NCBI GenBank assembly: GCA_937927975.1
Contig: CALEZT010000272.1
Location: forward strand, 61,420 to 125,419
From: an uncultured Phycisphaerales bacterium
GTDB lineage: Bacteria; Planctomycetota; Phycisphaerae; Sedimentisphaerales; Anaerobacaceae
DNA length: 64,000 nt
Reading direction: 5' to 3'
Each line of letters starts with the position of its first letter. The stretch's first letter is position 1. Both the position numbers and the translations under genes were made by a program. The notes under the pieces were generated by a model, which was given only the letters and a program-made list of their open reading frames with translations, did not search any database and was not told where the DNA came from. Shown here piece by piece: positions 29,294-38,368 of this stretch.

Positions 29294-29322
29294 GGCACTA
29301 CTTCTTTCGCCGAGGGCTGACT

Positions 29323-30234
29323 ATGAAAGATTTCGTTGCGATCGCCGATTGCTCCACGCAGGAGCTTCATGAGCTGCTCGATGCAAGCGGCTCCCTCAAG
29401 GCTTTCTACAAGTCCGGCAAGCGGGACCTGTGCCTGACGGGCAAGACGCTGGTCATGCTCTTCGAGAAGCCCAGCCTCCGCACGAGGATCAGTTTCCAGG
29501 TCGCCATGACCGACCTGGGCGGCTACACGATCTACGTCAAGCCCGAAGACATGGGCGGCATCGGCAAGCGCGAGCCGGTCAAGGACATCGCGCGGGTGAT
29601 GAGTCGCTACGTCCAGGGGATCATGGCCCGCACGTTCGAGCACCAGACGGTGCTGGACCTGGCCAAGTACACCACCATCCCGGTGATCAACGCGCTGACC
29701 GACTGGTCGCACCCGTGCCAGGCGATGGCGGACTGTCTGACGATCCAGGAGCACTTTGGCCGGCTCGAAGGGATCCGGATCGCCTTCATCGGCGACGGCA
29801 ACAACGTCGCCCGCTCGCTCGCCTACGCCGCGGGCCGGCTGAACATGAAGCTGGTCGTCGCCTCGCCCAAAGGCTATGAGCTCGACGACCAGACGATCCG
29901 CGAGGCCAACTCCTTCACACCAAACTGCACTTGGCAGGTACGCGACCCCTTTGAGGCCGTCCGCGACGCGGACGTCATCTACACCGACACCTGGGTCAGC
30001 ATGGGCCAGGAGGACGAGAAGGAAAAACGCGTGCGGGAGTTCAAGGGTTACGCCATCGACATGAAGCTGATCGAAGCGGCGCCCAAGCACGTCAAGATCA
30101 TGCACTGCCTACCGGCCTATCGCGGCTACGAGATCAGCGACGACGCCTGCGAGTGCCCCGGCTCGATCATCTTCGACCAGGCCGAGAACCGCCTGCACTT
30201 CCAGCGGGCGCTGCTCAAGAAACTGATGTCGTGA
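29323..30234 (+). CDS. argF: Ornithine carbamoyltransferase
   Basis: A 303-residue enzyme that joins ornithine and carbamoyl phosphate to citrulline. The carbamoyl-phosphate motif reads FEKPSLRTRISFQ, followed by the HPCQAMAD motif and the ornithine-binding HCLPAYRG. KPSLRTR in place of the usual KxSTRTR is seen in part of the family. The last part ECPGSIIFDQAENRLHFQRALL is typical of true OTCases rather than the acetylornithine form. The ATG at 29323 is 95 nt past argD and 30 nt past the hairpin terminator, with a weak GAGGG site upstream. The next gene is convergent. Confidence 0.95.
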   Translation: MKDFVAIADCSTQELHELLDASGSLKAFYKSGKRDLCLTGKTLVMLFEKPSLRTRISFQVAMTDLGGYTIYVKPEDMGGIGKREPVKDIARVMSRYVQGIMARTFEHQTVLDLAKYTTIPVINALTDWSHPCQAMADCLTIQEHFGRLEGIRIAFIGDGNNVARSLAYAAGRLNMKLVVASPKGYELDDQTIREANSFTPNCTWQVRDPFEAVRDADVIYTDTWVSMGQEDEKEKRVREFKGYAIDMKLIEAAPKHVKIMHCLPAYRGYEISDDACECPGSIIFDQAENRLHFQRALLKKLMS

Positions 30235-30282
30235 CGGGGACGCGCCTCGTGAAGCGTCAGACGTGAAGCGAGGGCGTCGCCG

Positions 30283-31665
30283 TCATGTGGCGAGGTCGGC
30301 TTCCATCGGGCGGACGTCCTCGCAGGGCGAACGCATCAGGGCGAAACCCAGCGTCAGAGGGCCGATGCGGCCGACGAACATGATCGCGGTCAGGAACCAC
30401 TTGCCTAGATCGGTCAGTTCGCTCGTGATTCCGGTGCTCAGGCCGACCGTGCCCAGGGCCGAGGCAGCCTCGAAGACCAGCTTGAGATAATCCTGTTTCT
30501 CCGTAAGGCTCAACAAGAAGACCCCGACGGTCAGGACTGCCACGTAAAGCGTTGCCGAGGCGACCGCAGTGGCCACTCGATGCGGCGGGATCCGGTGGCC
30601 CAAGAACGTGATCGTGGATCGGCCTCGCAGCGTGCCGCTCGCGATGCCCAGCAGGACCGAGAGCGAGGTGGTTTTGAGGCCGCCGCCGGTGCCGCTGGGG
30701 GAAGCGCCGATGACCATGGCCACGACGATCAGCGTGAGCGAGGCCGCCGAGAGCGTGCCGATGGGAATCGAGTTGAAGCCCGACGTGGTCGAGGCCGCCA
30801 TGACCTGGAAGAACGCGGTGTAGACCTGCTCCCGGAACGGCATCGACCGCAGGCTCGGCTCGCACGCGAGAAACAGAAGCATTTCCACAATCAGGATCAG
30901 GCCTGTGATGGCCAGGATCACCTTCGACGTGAACGTGATCCGGCGTCTGCGGGACCGCATCGCCCAATAGGCGTCCTGCAGGACGATGAATCCAATCGCG
31001 CCCAGATAGCACAGGACTCCGACGGTCAGGTTCACGATTCCGCTGGAGCGGAAGCTCTCCAGGCTGTTGTTGTTGAGACTGAATCCCGCGGTGGCGAAGG
31101 CCGACACCGAATGAAACACCGCGGACCACAGAGGCCGCTCGACGCCGTAGGAGCGGAATTCGATGTACAGCAGGCACGCCCCGATCGTCTCGATCAACGC
31201 GCTGAAGATCACCAAATGGCGGACGAAGCGACGGATGCTGAACCCCTCGGGCAGAGAGAACCCGGCGTGAAGGACCCCGACGCGGCTTTCCGAAAGCGGA
31301 CGCCCCCTGGCCATGATGATGAACGACGTGGTCGTCATGTACCCGATCCCGCCGAGCTGGAACAGGGTCAGCAGGACCAGTTCGCCGAAGAAGGTGTACG
31401 AGTCGGGTACGCTGACCACCGTCAGGCCGGTGGTGGAGATCGCGGAGACCACATTGAAGACGTTGTCGGTCAGGCGAACGGGAGTCTCTCTGGCGAAGGG
31501 CAGCGACAGAAGCGCCGTTCCGGCCACGGCGTACGAGAGAAACCCGCAGGCGAGCATCTGGGCCGGCTTCAGAGCGGCCCATTTGGCCTGGAGAAACGCC
31601 GACATCCTTTGCGAACAGACACAGAGCCGGCGCATCGACGCACCGAGAGCGCGCAACGCACGCAT
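30283..31665 (-). CDS. TrkH/KtrB family potassium uptake membrane protein
   Basis: A 460-residue polytopic protein of the superfamily of K+ transporters with four M1-P-M2 repeats. Each pore contains the selectivity-type glycine: ISTTGLTVV, FATAGFSLN, STTSGFNSI and LGTVGLSTG. About eight to ten membrane helices are evident, with GASPSGTGGGLKTTSLSVLL in the intramembrane loop, which is typical of KtrB/TrkH. It normally works with a TrkA/KtrA RCK subunit, but none is adjacent. ATG at 31665 follows AGGA by nine bases; the frame extends 12 residues upstream. It is convergent with argF. Confidence 0.92.
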   Translation of the reverse strand: MRALRALGASMRRLCVCSQRMSAFLQAKWAALKPAQMLACGFLSYAVAGTALLSLPFARETPVRLTDNVFNVVSAISTTGLTVVSVPDSYTFFGELVLLTLFQLGGIGYMTTTSFIIMARGRPLSESRVGVLHAGFSLPEGFSIRRFVRHLVIFSALIETIGACLLYIEFRSYGVERPLWSAVFHSVSAFATAGFSLNNNSLESFRSSGIVNLTVGVLCYLGAIGFIVLQDAYWAMRSRRRRITFTSKVILAITGLILIVEMLLFLACEPSLRSMPFREQVYTAFFQVMAASTTSGFNSIPIGTLSAASLTLIVVAMVIGASPSGTGGGLKTTSLSVLLGIASGTLRGRSTITFLGHRIPPHRVATAVASATLYVAVLTVGVFLLSLTEKQDYLKLVFEAASALGTVGLSTGITSELTDLGKWFLTAIMFVGRIGPLTLGFALMRSPCEDVRPMEADLAT

Positions 31666-31976
31666 GGTTAGTGATCCTTTCCTTTGTGCACTTGCCGGCA
31701 CGGCGAGGCCGGCCCGAACGTCGGGCCGGAGCGGGTGTGCGACAGACTACGCCACCGATTTCCTCGAACGCCTGCGAGGTTAGCTGACGGGCTCGGAGCC
31801 GAGTTGCCCCGTCCAGCGGCACGCTGGATTCGCCCCAGAAACCTGGGTCCCCCGTTCCGGCGGCCCTGCGGCCGACGGATTCGGCGATTGATCACGGCAT
31901 AGCAAGTAGCGACTGCTATTCAAATTGTCGTTCTATTGTACCCTGGAATGGAGGCCAAGGCAATGCAGCTTTGCGC
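31666..31976. other. 311-base intergenic stretch
   Basis: This lies between the trkH start and the end of the YdcF-like gene on the same strand, so it should contain the trkH promoter. I could not pick a convincing one, and no reading frame or RNA gene is supported. Confidence 0.4.
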
Positions 31977-32603
31977 TCAGTCGCGATTGCGGAGGTACTC
32001 CAGGATGGCCGAGCGGGGCAGGAGAAAGCCCTGGGCGGTGTAGGTCTCGATCCGCTTGAGTTCCTCTGCGATCAGTTCGGCCCGTGTGCCCTGGAGCTTG
32101 CCCTGCGAGTGCGTCACGATCTCGTCCCACGGTTGCGGCGCGCCGGGTCGGCTGTAGACTCTGAGCGAGGGATACTCGCGCAGAGCCGCGGTCACGACGC
32201 TGATGAAGGCCCGTTCCTGGTGGAAGGGGACCGAGACGACGAACAGCCGCTCGTAGCCCTTCGCTTTGGCGAATTGCACCGTTCTCGCCGCCTCGATGCC
32301 TGTGTGCAGGATCTCCGTGGGTTCCATCGGGACTTCTTCGATCGCCTCGACTGGGATACCCGCTTCGACCACCGCGGCGCGATAGGCCGCGGCGCCGAGG
32401 TAGCCGCTCTTGGGCGTGCAGTCGGAGATCAGGATTCGGCGGACTCGTCGGTTTTCAGTGAGTTCGCGTGCTGCGAGGAAGACGGATTCCTGGTTCCGCT
32501 CGGTTTCTCCAAACAGATATGCTGCATCCGCAATTTCGTCCGGCGGGACGTCCGCGAAGATCCGAAGCAACAGTTCGACGTGGTCGGACGATGGTTGGGC
32601 CAT
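31977..32603 (-). CDS. YdcF/SanA-like (DUF218) family protein
   Basis: A 208-residue protein with the DUF218 layout: RRILISDCTPKSGYLGAAAYRAAVVEAGIPVEAI, VPMEPTEILHTGIEAARTVQFAKAKGYERLFVVSVPFHQERA and PSLRVYSRPG. Members of this family include SanA, ElyC and YdcF, associated with envelope synthesis and vancomycin sensitivity, usually with a membrane anchor; this one has none visible. It follows the M14 carboxypeptidase gene by 7 nt and is the last gene of that operon. I am confident of the family and not of the role. Confidence 0.75.
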   Translation of the reverse strand: MAQPSSDHVELLLRIFADVPPDEIADAAYLFGETERNQESVFLAARELTENRRVRRILISDCTPKSGYLGAAAYRAAVVEAGIPVEAIEEVPMEPTEILHTGIEAARTVQFAKAKGYERLFVVSVPFHQERAFISVVTAALREYPSLRVYSRPGAPQPWDEIVTHSQGKLQGTRAELIAEELKRIETYTAQGFLLPRSAILEYLRNRD

Positions 32604-32610
32604 GGCGAGT

Positions 32611-34401
32611 CTACGGCAGAGAGCCGTCCTTCTGAAGCAGGCCGCCTCGGGCGGAGTCCACGGTGATTGTGAAGGGGCCGCTGCCCTGGACGATGAACTG
32701 CACCCGCGTGGCCTGCATGCCTTCGATGGTCTCCAGTTCCAGGCGTTCGGGCCGTGACTCGACCGCCTGGACGTGTTTGAAGAACCGGTCGAGGACCCGC
32801 CCGCCCGAGAGGATTCCGATGCCGTCGCCGCGGACCGTGACCAGGTCCGGCGGGCTGATGCTGTGGTCCACGTCCTGCGCGGTCCGCGTCGGCATGGGCC
32901 GGGTGTTTTCGATCGTCACCCAGATCTTGAACAGGCGGCCGCCCAGCGGCTCGATCGCCACGTCCGAGATCCGCAGCAGGGGCATCACGCTGGCGTGATA
33001 CAGCGCGAACGCCATGCAGCGGTGAAGCTCTTCTTCGAGGAGAAACGAGGGCGGGATGCGACCCCACTCCTTTCGGAGTCCGCCGATCTCGATCGGGCCG
33101 TAGGTCGGATGATCGTAGGGACGCCAGGGGACTACGCCGTCATCGAGCAGGACGTGTTGGATGAACTCCGCTTCCTGCGGTTCGGTGGGGTCCTTGCCGG
33201 TCTTGTAGAGATTGGCCGACGTCCACATCTCGCACGTGTAGCCCAGGATGCCGCGGGCGCCGTAGAGCCAGGAGTCCTCGTCGCCCCAGGTGGTGTAGAG
33301 GTCTTTCCAGGAGATCATCGAACGATAGTAGGGAAGGATCTGCTCGCCTCGCGAGGCGATCATCTGCAGGAGCCGGTCGTCGGCGGCTCTCATCTCGCCG
33401 CCCTCGCGGCCGGGACCGCGGAGTATCATGCCGCCGTTGTTGTGGAAGCACTGGCCCGTCGCGATGTTGGGATGGGCCAGGATGAAGTCGGCGACCGCCC
33501 GCGTTTCAGGCTGGGAGAAGGGGTAATCCATCGCGCCGAACTGGATATACTGCGGCTGCCAGTCCCAGGCCCAGTTGCGATTGAGGTCGTAGCCGCCGCG
33601 GCCGTCCTCGTTGATCCGTCCGTCGCCGTCGTTGTCGATGCCTTCCCAGCCCAGCAGGGTGTACTCGCCGGGCTCGTCGGGTCTGGCTCGGACCATCATG
33701 TGTTGTGGATAGTCGGGATGGGCTTTGTACCGTCCTAGCGGGTCTTTGATCCGCATCAGGGTGACGACGCCGTCGCCGTTGAGGTCTTCGCAGTCGTCTT
33801 CGTCGGCGACGCCGTCACGGTCGTTGTCGATCGGCGTCGAGCCCGTCCTTGCGGACCTGGCTCCGTTGGGGTCGGCCAGCCAGAAGTCCCGACCGTCGGG
33901 GTTGACCATGGGAACCAGGTAGAAGACGTAGTTGTCGAGCAGGGCCTTGACGCGGTCGAGCCGGCCGTACTGGTGACACAGATACCAGGCGGTGTACGTC
34001 ACGACCTCGCCGGCCTGGACCTCGTTGCCGTGGATGTTGCCGCCCAGGTAGATGCCAGGCTTGCGGTCGGGGTTGCCCGCATTTCTCGCCGTCACCTCGA
34101 TGCACCACAGGTCGCGGCCTTCGGTCGATTTGCCGATCGAGTAGACCTTCGTCAGTTCGGGAAAGGCCCGGTTCAGGCGGACCAGGATGTCCGAGAGGCC
34201 CGCGTGGCTGTAGTACCGATTCCAGGCGACGTCCACCTTCCGCTCGGCCGAGACGCCCAAGGCGGGGTAGACGAGAGAAACCGCCGGCGCCGCAGGCTGT
34301 TCGTTCGTCGCAGGGGATTCCGCGCGGGCCCACGCCGGAAAGAGCATGAGGGAAAGAGCGAGCGAGATTGTGCGACGGTAGTTCTTGAAGATCGTGGTCA
34401 T
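32611..34401 (-). CDS. Secreted M14 zinc carboxypeptidase with embedded calcium-binding repeats
   Basis: A 596-residue exported peptidase with a signal peptide (RRTISLALSLMLFPAWARA). Catalytic elements are complete: GGNIHGNEVQAGE (zinc HxxE), NRNWAWDWQ (substrate arginine region), GQCFHNNGG (third zinc His) and YTCEMWTSAN (catalytic Glu). Dockerin-like calcium loops (DNDRDGVADEDDCEDLNGDG, then DNDGDGRINEDG) interrupt the domain near residues 190-265. It should trim C-terminal residues of peptides outside the cytoplasm. It follows a paralogue that has lost the catalytic residues. A CHAERSEAS-type repeat sits between the two; ATG 34401 is chosen, with alternatives a few codons upstream. Confidence 0.88.
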   Translation of the reverse strand: MTTIFKNYRRTISLALSLMLFPAWARAESPATNEQPAAPAVSLVYPALGVSAERKVDVAWNRYYSHAGLSDILVRLNRAFPELTKVYSIGKSTEGRDLWCIEVTARNAGNPDRKPGIYLGGNIHGNEVQAGEVVTYTAWYLCHQYGRLDRVKALLDNYVFYLVPMVNPDGRDFWLADPNGARSARTGSTPIDNDRDGVADEDDCEDLNGDGVVTLMRIKDPLGRYKAHPDYPQHMMVRARPDEPGEYTLLGWEGIDNDGDGRINEDGRGGYDLNRNWAWDWQPQYIQFGAMDYPFSQPETRAVADFILAHPNIATGQCFHNNGGMILRGPGREGGEMRAADDRLLQMIASRGEQILPYYRSMISWKDLYTTWGDEDSWLYGARGILGYTCEMWTSANLYKTGKDPTEPQEAEFIQHVLLDDGVVPWRPYDHPTYGPIEIGGLRKEWGRIPPSFLLEEELHRCMAFALYHASVMPLLRISDVAIEPLGGRLFKIWVTIENTRPMPTRTAQDVDHSISPPDLVTVRGDGIGILSGGRVLDRFFKHVQAVESRPERLELETIEGMQATRVQFIVQGSGPFTITVDSARGGLLQKDGSLP

Positions 34402-34423
34402 TACGGTCACTTTCATCTGAAGG

Positions 34424-34455
34424 AGACAAGATGCTTCACTTCGTTCAGCATGACA
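34424..34455. repeat. CHAERSEAS-type dispersed repeat, partial copy
   Basis: It reads GTCATGCTGAACGAAGTGAAG on the minus strand (within one base of the units at 37.7 and 49.9 kb). It lies between the two M14 genes and, if translated, encodes the well-known CHAERSEAS peptide. Confidence 0.7.
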
Positions 34456-34485
34456 AGTTGATCCCATCGCCCTTTCACTCATCTG

Positions 34486-36237
34486 TCAGTTGCGAGCGAT
34501 TTCACCGGGTTTCAGCAGCTCAATACTCCCCTTCACGCGGCCGGCCAGCGCCGAGACGACTTCGAAGCCGATCGCGGACCGGCCCGCGGCGCGGACCGTG
34601 CAGCGGACCTTGGCCGTGCCGCCACTTCCGGCCAGGGTGGGCAGGAACGTGGTCTTCGTCCCGGCCAGGACGCACTGTGGCTCGATGTCCAGCGTCACTC
34701 GCGTGGGCAGGATCTGCTGGCTGGTCTCGCCGTGCGCCAAAGCCGTCGGCAGGAAGCCCGTGTTCGTCACGAGAATCTCGATCTCGTAGATCGAGTCGGC
34801 CAGCAGGCGGCACTCGATCTTGGCGATCTCGATCCGCGGCAGCTTGCCGACCAGGTCCATGAGGAAGTCGCCATGCTTGCCCGCGAGTTGGTCGAGCATC
34901 GCCAGGGGCGGGTTCGTCCGCGCGAAGGGGCGGAAGCCGCCGACCTCGACGCGCCGGCCGGGGAAGTCCGGATGCTCGACCGCCTGCCACGCGACAAACG
35001 CCTCGGGCGAATGCCTGTCGAACCAGGCGAGTTGGTCCCGTTCGTCTTTGCCGCGTTTGTCGTCGGCTTTGTTCTTCGCGGGTTTCTTCTCCTGGGTCTT
35101 GGGCGCGTTGGGATCGTTCGGGTCTTCGGTCTTCGGTTTCTCGAAGGCTGTCGCCATGGCCGGGTCCCAGGGTCGGGCCGCCAGGGACAACCGCCCGCGA
35201 TGGAAGTACATCCAGTCGCTGAACGTGCCGGGCTCCGACGCGCCCTCCAGTTCCTTCTCCAGGCCGAGCTTGGCGCGATAGACCTTGCCGAGGGCCTCGA
35301 AGTAAGCGATGTCCTTGTCGCTGATCGCTTCCATCGGCTTGGACCGGCCGGGCGAGGCGGCGCTTCTGGGCGTCTTGCGGAGGGTGTCCGCGGCGCCATA
35401 GGTCACGACGATCCCGATGTTCGGATGGGCGACGACGAAGTCCGCCAGTGCCCGCGTCTCGGCCTCGCTGACGGGGTGAACGCCCGCGTCGGGAGCGAAG
35501 TACTTGTAGTTGAAGGGGAAATTGCGGTTGAAATTGACGCCGCCGGGGCCGTCCTCGTTCCATCGTTTGTCGCGGTCGTTGTCGATCCCCTCGGTCAGCA
35601 GCCGCCAGACGGGGACTTCGCCCTTGAGCGGATCGGCCTTGAGCATCAGGCGGGGTTCGTTCGGATCGACGATGTCCTGGCCCTCCTTGTCCTCGACCCG
35701 CATCATCGTGATCAGGCCGTCGCCGTTGAGGTCCTCGCACCCGTCTTCGTCGGTGAGTCCGTCGTGGTCCTCGTCGTTCGGAGTTCCGTTGCCGCATCCA
35801 TCGATTCTGGGGCTCGCGAAATACCGCTCGACGGCGTCGGGGTTCAGGCAGGGGACCACGTAGAGCGTGGTCGTCTTGAGGCTCTCTGCGGTGGAGGGGT
35901 TCACGCGGTATTCCTGAGTCAGCCGCTCGATCCAGGCGACGGCCGCGTACGAGCCGACAAGGTCGTCGCCCTCGATGCCCGCCACCACGAGCATCGCCGG
36001 GCGGGCGGCGCGATCCTCATCGGCGCCTTCGCCGATCTCGACCATCCGCACGGTGCGGCTCTCCCGCGACTTCGCCAGTTCTCGGACGCGAACCAGATTC
36101 GGCTCCCGCTCCCCCAGCCAGACCAGTCGCTCGTCCAGGGCTGCGTGGCTGTGATACTCCGCGGCTCCCGCAGTCCCGAGGAGCAACGCAACGAGGAGAC
36201 TCGCCCCAATCCACTCTGCATGCAGTTCAAGCTTCAC
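34486..36237 (-). CDS. M14-like protein without zinc ligands (pseudo-carboxypeptidase)
   Basis: A 583-residue exported paralogue of the following M14 peptidase. The signal peptide is GASLLVALLLGTAGAA. The fold and even the calcium loops match (DEDHDGLTDEDGCEDLNGDG near residue 155), and NFNRNFPFNY keeps the substrate arginine. But the zinc motif is VAGIEGDD (Glu and Asp for His and Glu), the third His is absent (VVTYGAADT) and no catalytic Glu is found near SDWMYFHRGR. It also has a Lys/Asp-rich insert (NKADDKRGKDERD). It is predicted catalytically dead, perhaps a binding or chaperone partner of the downstream enzyme. It is the first gene of the operon, with a promoter at 36286-36314. Confidence 0.8.
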   Translation of the reverse strand: MKLELHAEWIGASLLVALLLGTAGAAEYHSHAALDERLVWLGEREPNLVRVRELAKSRESRTVRMVEIGEGADEDRAARPAMLVVAGIEGDDLVGSYAAVAWIERLTQEYRVNPSTAESLKTTTLYVVPCLNPDAVERYFASPRIDGCGNGTPNDEDHDGLTDEDGCEDLNGDGLITMMRVEDKEGQDIVDPNEPRLMLKADPLKGEVPVWRLLTEGIDNDRDKRWNEDGPGGVNFNRNFPFNYKYFAPDAGVHPVSEAETRALADFVVAHPNIGIVVTYGAADTLRKTPRSAASPGRSKPMEAISDKDIAYFEALGKVYRAKLGLEKELEGASEPGTFSDWMYFHRGRLSLAARPWDPAMATAFEKPKTEDPNDPNAPKTQEKKPAKNKADDKRGKDERDQLAWFDRHSPEAFVAWQAVEHPDFPGRRVEVGGFRPFARTNPPLAMLDQLAGKHGDFLMDLVGKLPRIEIAKIECRLLADSIYEIEILVTNTGFLPTALAHGETSQQILPTRVTLDIEPQCVLAGTKTTFLPTLAGSGGTAKVRCTVRAAGRSAIGFEVVSALAGRVKGSIELLKPGEIARN

Positions 36238-36684
36238 GCGATCGTCCTTCCCAAAGCACTGTGCGGTTGTTCACGGACGACCGCCACTGTACCACGCGGC
36301 CCGCGGATTGACAACACGCTGGCGATGTGAATCACGTGACCACTGGGCGTGCATGGCTCGGCAGTGAAATCAGGCGAGATTCGACTCGGGGTGGCATCGA
36401 CAAGCCCCGAAGACTCCGCTGGTCGCTGCCACCAGGACACGGGCTTGTGAAATCCGCCCTCGTGTCCCGGAGGCGCATGCCCGTGCTGGGATTGTGAAGA
36501 TGGGGGAGTCTCGATCGCGAGGTGTGTTCGCGACTTCAGTCTCCCCTGGCGGACGGTCCGGTTGACGTCCATGGGCCGGACCGGTACGATGATTCCCTCG
36601 TCGAGGATCGTGCGAAGGAGAATTCGCTGCGACGTGGGAGGCAGGGATTTGCGCCGGCCTTGGACCGGACGAAAGGAGTAACGT
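36238..36684. other. Divergent 447-base regulatory region
   Basis: It separates the M14 operon (minus) from the ThuA-like gene (plus). The left part contains the M14 promoter; no other conserved feature or credible reading frame was found. Confidence 0.45.
36286..36314 (-). promoter_or_regulatory. Promoter of the M14 operon
   Basis: TTGTCA (36309-36314), a 17-bp spacer and TACAGT (36286-36291) on the minus strand. The predicted start is near 36279, about 42 nt before the ATG. Confidence 0.55.
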
Positions 36685-37440
36685 ATGTTCCGCAATGTGG
36701 TGTGTGGATTGTCTCTTGTGGCGATTGCGCTGAGCGCAGGATGCCAGTCGAAGCCGGGCTCGGCCACGGCCGCGCGGACCGTCGTCGTATGGTCCGAGGG
36801 CACCGCGCCCAAGGACGTGTACCCCAACGACATCAACGGCGCGATCGCCGAGGGGCTCAAGGGCCTCAAGGGCTGGAACGTCGTCGTCGCCAATCTCTCC
36901 GATCCCGAGCAGGGGCTGCCCGACGAGCTGCTCAACCGCGCCGACGTCCTGATCTGGTGGGGCCATCAAAGGCACGGCCAGGTCAAGAACGAACTCGTGG
37001 ACAAGATCGTCAAACGCGTGAAAGAGGACGGCATGGGCTTCATCTCCCTGCACTCCTCGCACTTCGCCAAGCCGAACAAGGCCCTCATGGGCACCGCCTG
37101 CTCCTGGGGCGCCTACGTCGGCGACTCGATCACGCTGAAGGTCACCGTGTCGGACCCCAAGCACCCGATCGCCAAGGGCGTCAAGGACTTCACCGTCGAG
37201 CATCACGAGCGGTACAGCGATCCGTACGCGGTCCCGACGCCGGAATCCGTGGTGTTCGAGGGCGTCGCCACGCTCAAGGACGGCAAGCTCGATCCGAGCC
37301 AGCAGGGCTTCACCTGGACGGTCGGCAAGGGCAGGTTCTTCTACTTCCAGCCCGGCCACGAGACCAACCCGATCTTCTACGACGCCAACGTCCGCAAGAT
37401 CATGATCAACGCGGTCAAGTGGGCGGCGCCGAAGAAGTGA
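36685..37440 (+). CDS. ThuA-like domain lipoprotein
   Basis: A 251-residue lipoprotein: MFRNVVCGLSLVAIALSAGC has a lipobox ending at Cys20. The mature part has the ThuA (trehalose utilisation-like) fold related to class I glutamine amidotransferases: VVVWSEGTAPKDVYPNDIN, LLNRADVLIWWGHQRHGQV, GMGFISLHSSHFAKPNKALMG, VEHHERYSDPYA and GKGRFFYFQPGHETNPIFYD. In planctomycetes such proteins are often encoded near sugar-degradation genes, but none is adjacent here. AAAGGAG precedes the ATG and a hairpin follows. The substrate is unknown. Confidence 0.88.
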   Translation: MFRNVVCGLSLVAIALSAGCQSKPGSATAARTVVVWSEGTAPKDVYPNDINGAIAEGLKGLKGWNVVVANLSDPEQGLPDELLNRADVLIWWGHQRHGQVKNELVDKIVKRVKEDGMGFISLHSSHFAKPNKALMGTACSWGAYVGDSITLKVTVSDPKHPIAKGVKDFTVEHHERYSDPYAVPTPESVVFEGVATLKDGKLDPSQQGFTWTVGKGRFFYFQPGHETNPIFYDANVRKIMINAVKWAAPKK

Positions 37441-37514
37441 CGGCGCGCTCATTCTCGCCTGGATCGCAGAGGCACTGGCCGCGATCGACGCGATGATCGT
37501 TCACAATGGACAAA

Positions 37515-37553
37515 CGGACGCCGGGGACAAGACGACCTTGTTCCCGGCGTCCG
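37515..37553 (+). terminator. Hairpin after the ThuA-like gene
   Basis: Arms of about 17 bp (37515-37531 and 37537-37553) pair with one G-U. It is followed by GCTGCTTTCT, a weak T-tract. It lies 75 nt past the stop and is the likely transcript end. Confidence 0.65.
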
Positions 37554-37688
37554 CTGCTTTCTGGGTTCGTCACCGGACGCGAGGGAACAGCGGGACCTGA
37601 ATCGCAGTCGCCACCCCGCAAGAGCGCAGCGTCCCGTTCTCTTGGCAAGAGGAGCCCAAAGAAACGAAAGAAGACGAAAAAAGGGCTT

Positions 37689-37858
37689 ATACGGATTCGA
37701 AGTCATTCGTACGCGGGTCTTGTCATCCTGAACGCAGCGCAGCGAAGTGAAGGATCTGGCTCGCGACCGAGAGAAGCCTCTCATCCTGTGCCGAGGTCCT
37801 TCGGCTGCGCCTCAGGACGACAAATCCTCGCCGCGCACGGATCATTTCGAATCCGTAT
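37689..37858. repeat. Nested repeat unit containing a full CHAERSEAS-type element
   Basis: 12-bp inverted arms (37689-37700 and 37847-37858) enclose a 103-bp unit (37720-37822) that starts TTGTCATCCTGAACGC and ends CAGGACGACAA, with complementary ends. A second full copy is at 49880-49974. Nothing here is a credible gene. Confidence 0.7.
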
Positions 37859-37940
37859 CATCCGGTTTTCGCGTACTTCCATGGCCTTTGGGGACGCTGT
37901 CCCCAACCCCCTGGGATTTGTCGCTTTGCGCCAGAAACAT
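37858..37940 (+). repeat. GGGGACGCTGTCCCC dispersed repeat, copy 1
   Basis: It begins TCATCCGG and ends CGCTTTGCGCCAGAAAC, around a GGGGAC-GCT-GTCCCC hairpin (37890-37904). It matches two more copies, one inverted at 38161-38257 and one at the right edge (63903-64000). Confidence 0.75.
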
Positions 37941-38160
37941 GGCATGGGGGAAGGCGACGAACCGCAAAGGCAACGTCGCCCATGTCCCTGGACCGTGGCC
38001 CTCCCGCAACGCGGGCTCTCGCCGGGGGTGGGTTGTTTTCCAGCAGAGCGGGACCTGCGACAAGAGATCCGCCCGAGCAGACGCCAGGTGGGAGGACAGA
38101 AGGCAAGCGGTGTCGGTTCTCCTGGAACACGGATCGGATCGGCTCTGCTCTGCGCCTCAT

Positions 38161-38257
38161 GTTTCTGGCCCAAAGCGGAAAATCCCAGGGGTCCGGGGAC
38201 AGCGTCCCCGCGGCCGGTCGTTGCCCTATCGCCAAGTACGCAAGAGCCGGATGAGCC
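38161..38257 (-). repeat. GGGGACGCTGTCCCC dispersed repeat, copy 2, inverted
   Basis: On the minus strand it matches the sequence at 63903-64000 almost base for base over about 97 bases. The pair with copy 1 forms a widely spaced inverted repeat. The island 37441-38368 holds no credible gene. Confidence 0.8.
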
Positions 38258-38368
38258 GAAGAAGAAAGACACGCATGCTGTCAGTTCCTCTCCCTCCCCA
38301 TGTTTCGCCTTTTTTCGTCTTTTTCGGCTACCACTCTGTGTCTTCCCGACGGCCCGACGCTTCAGATG

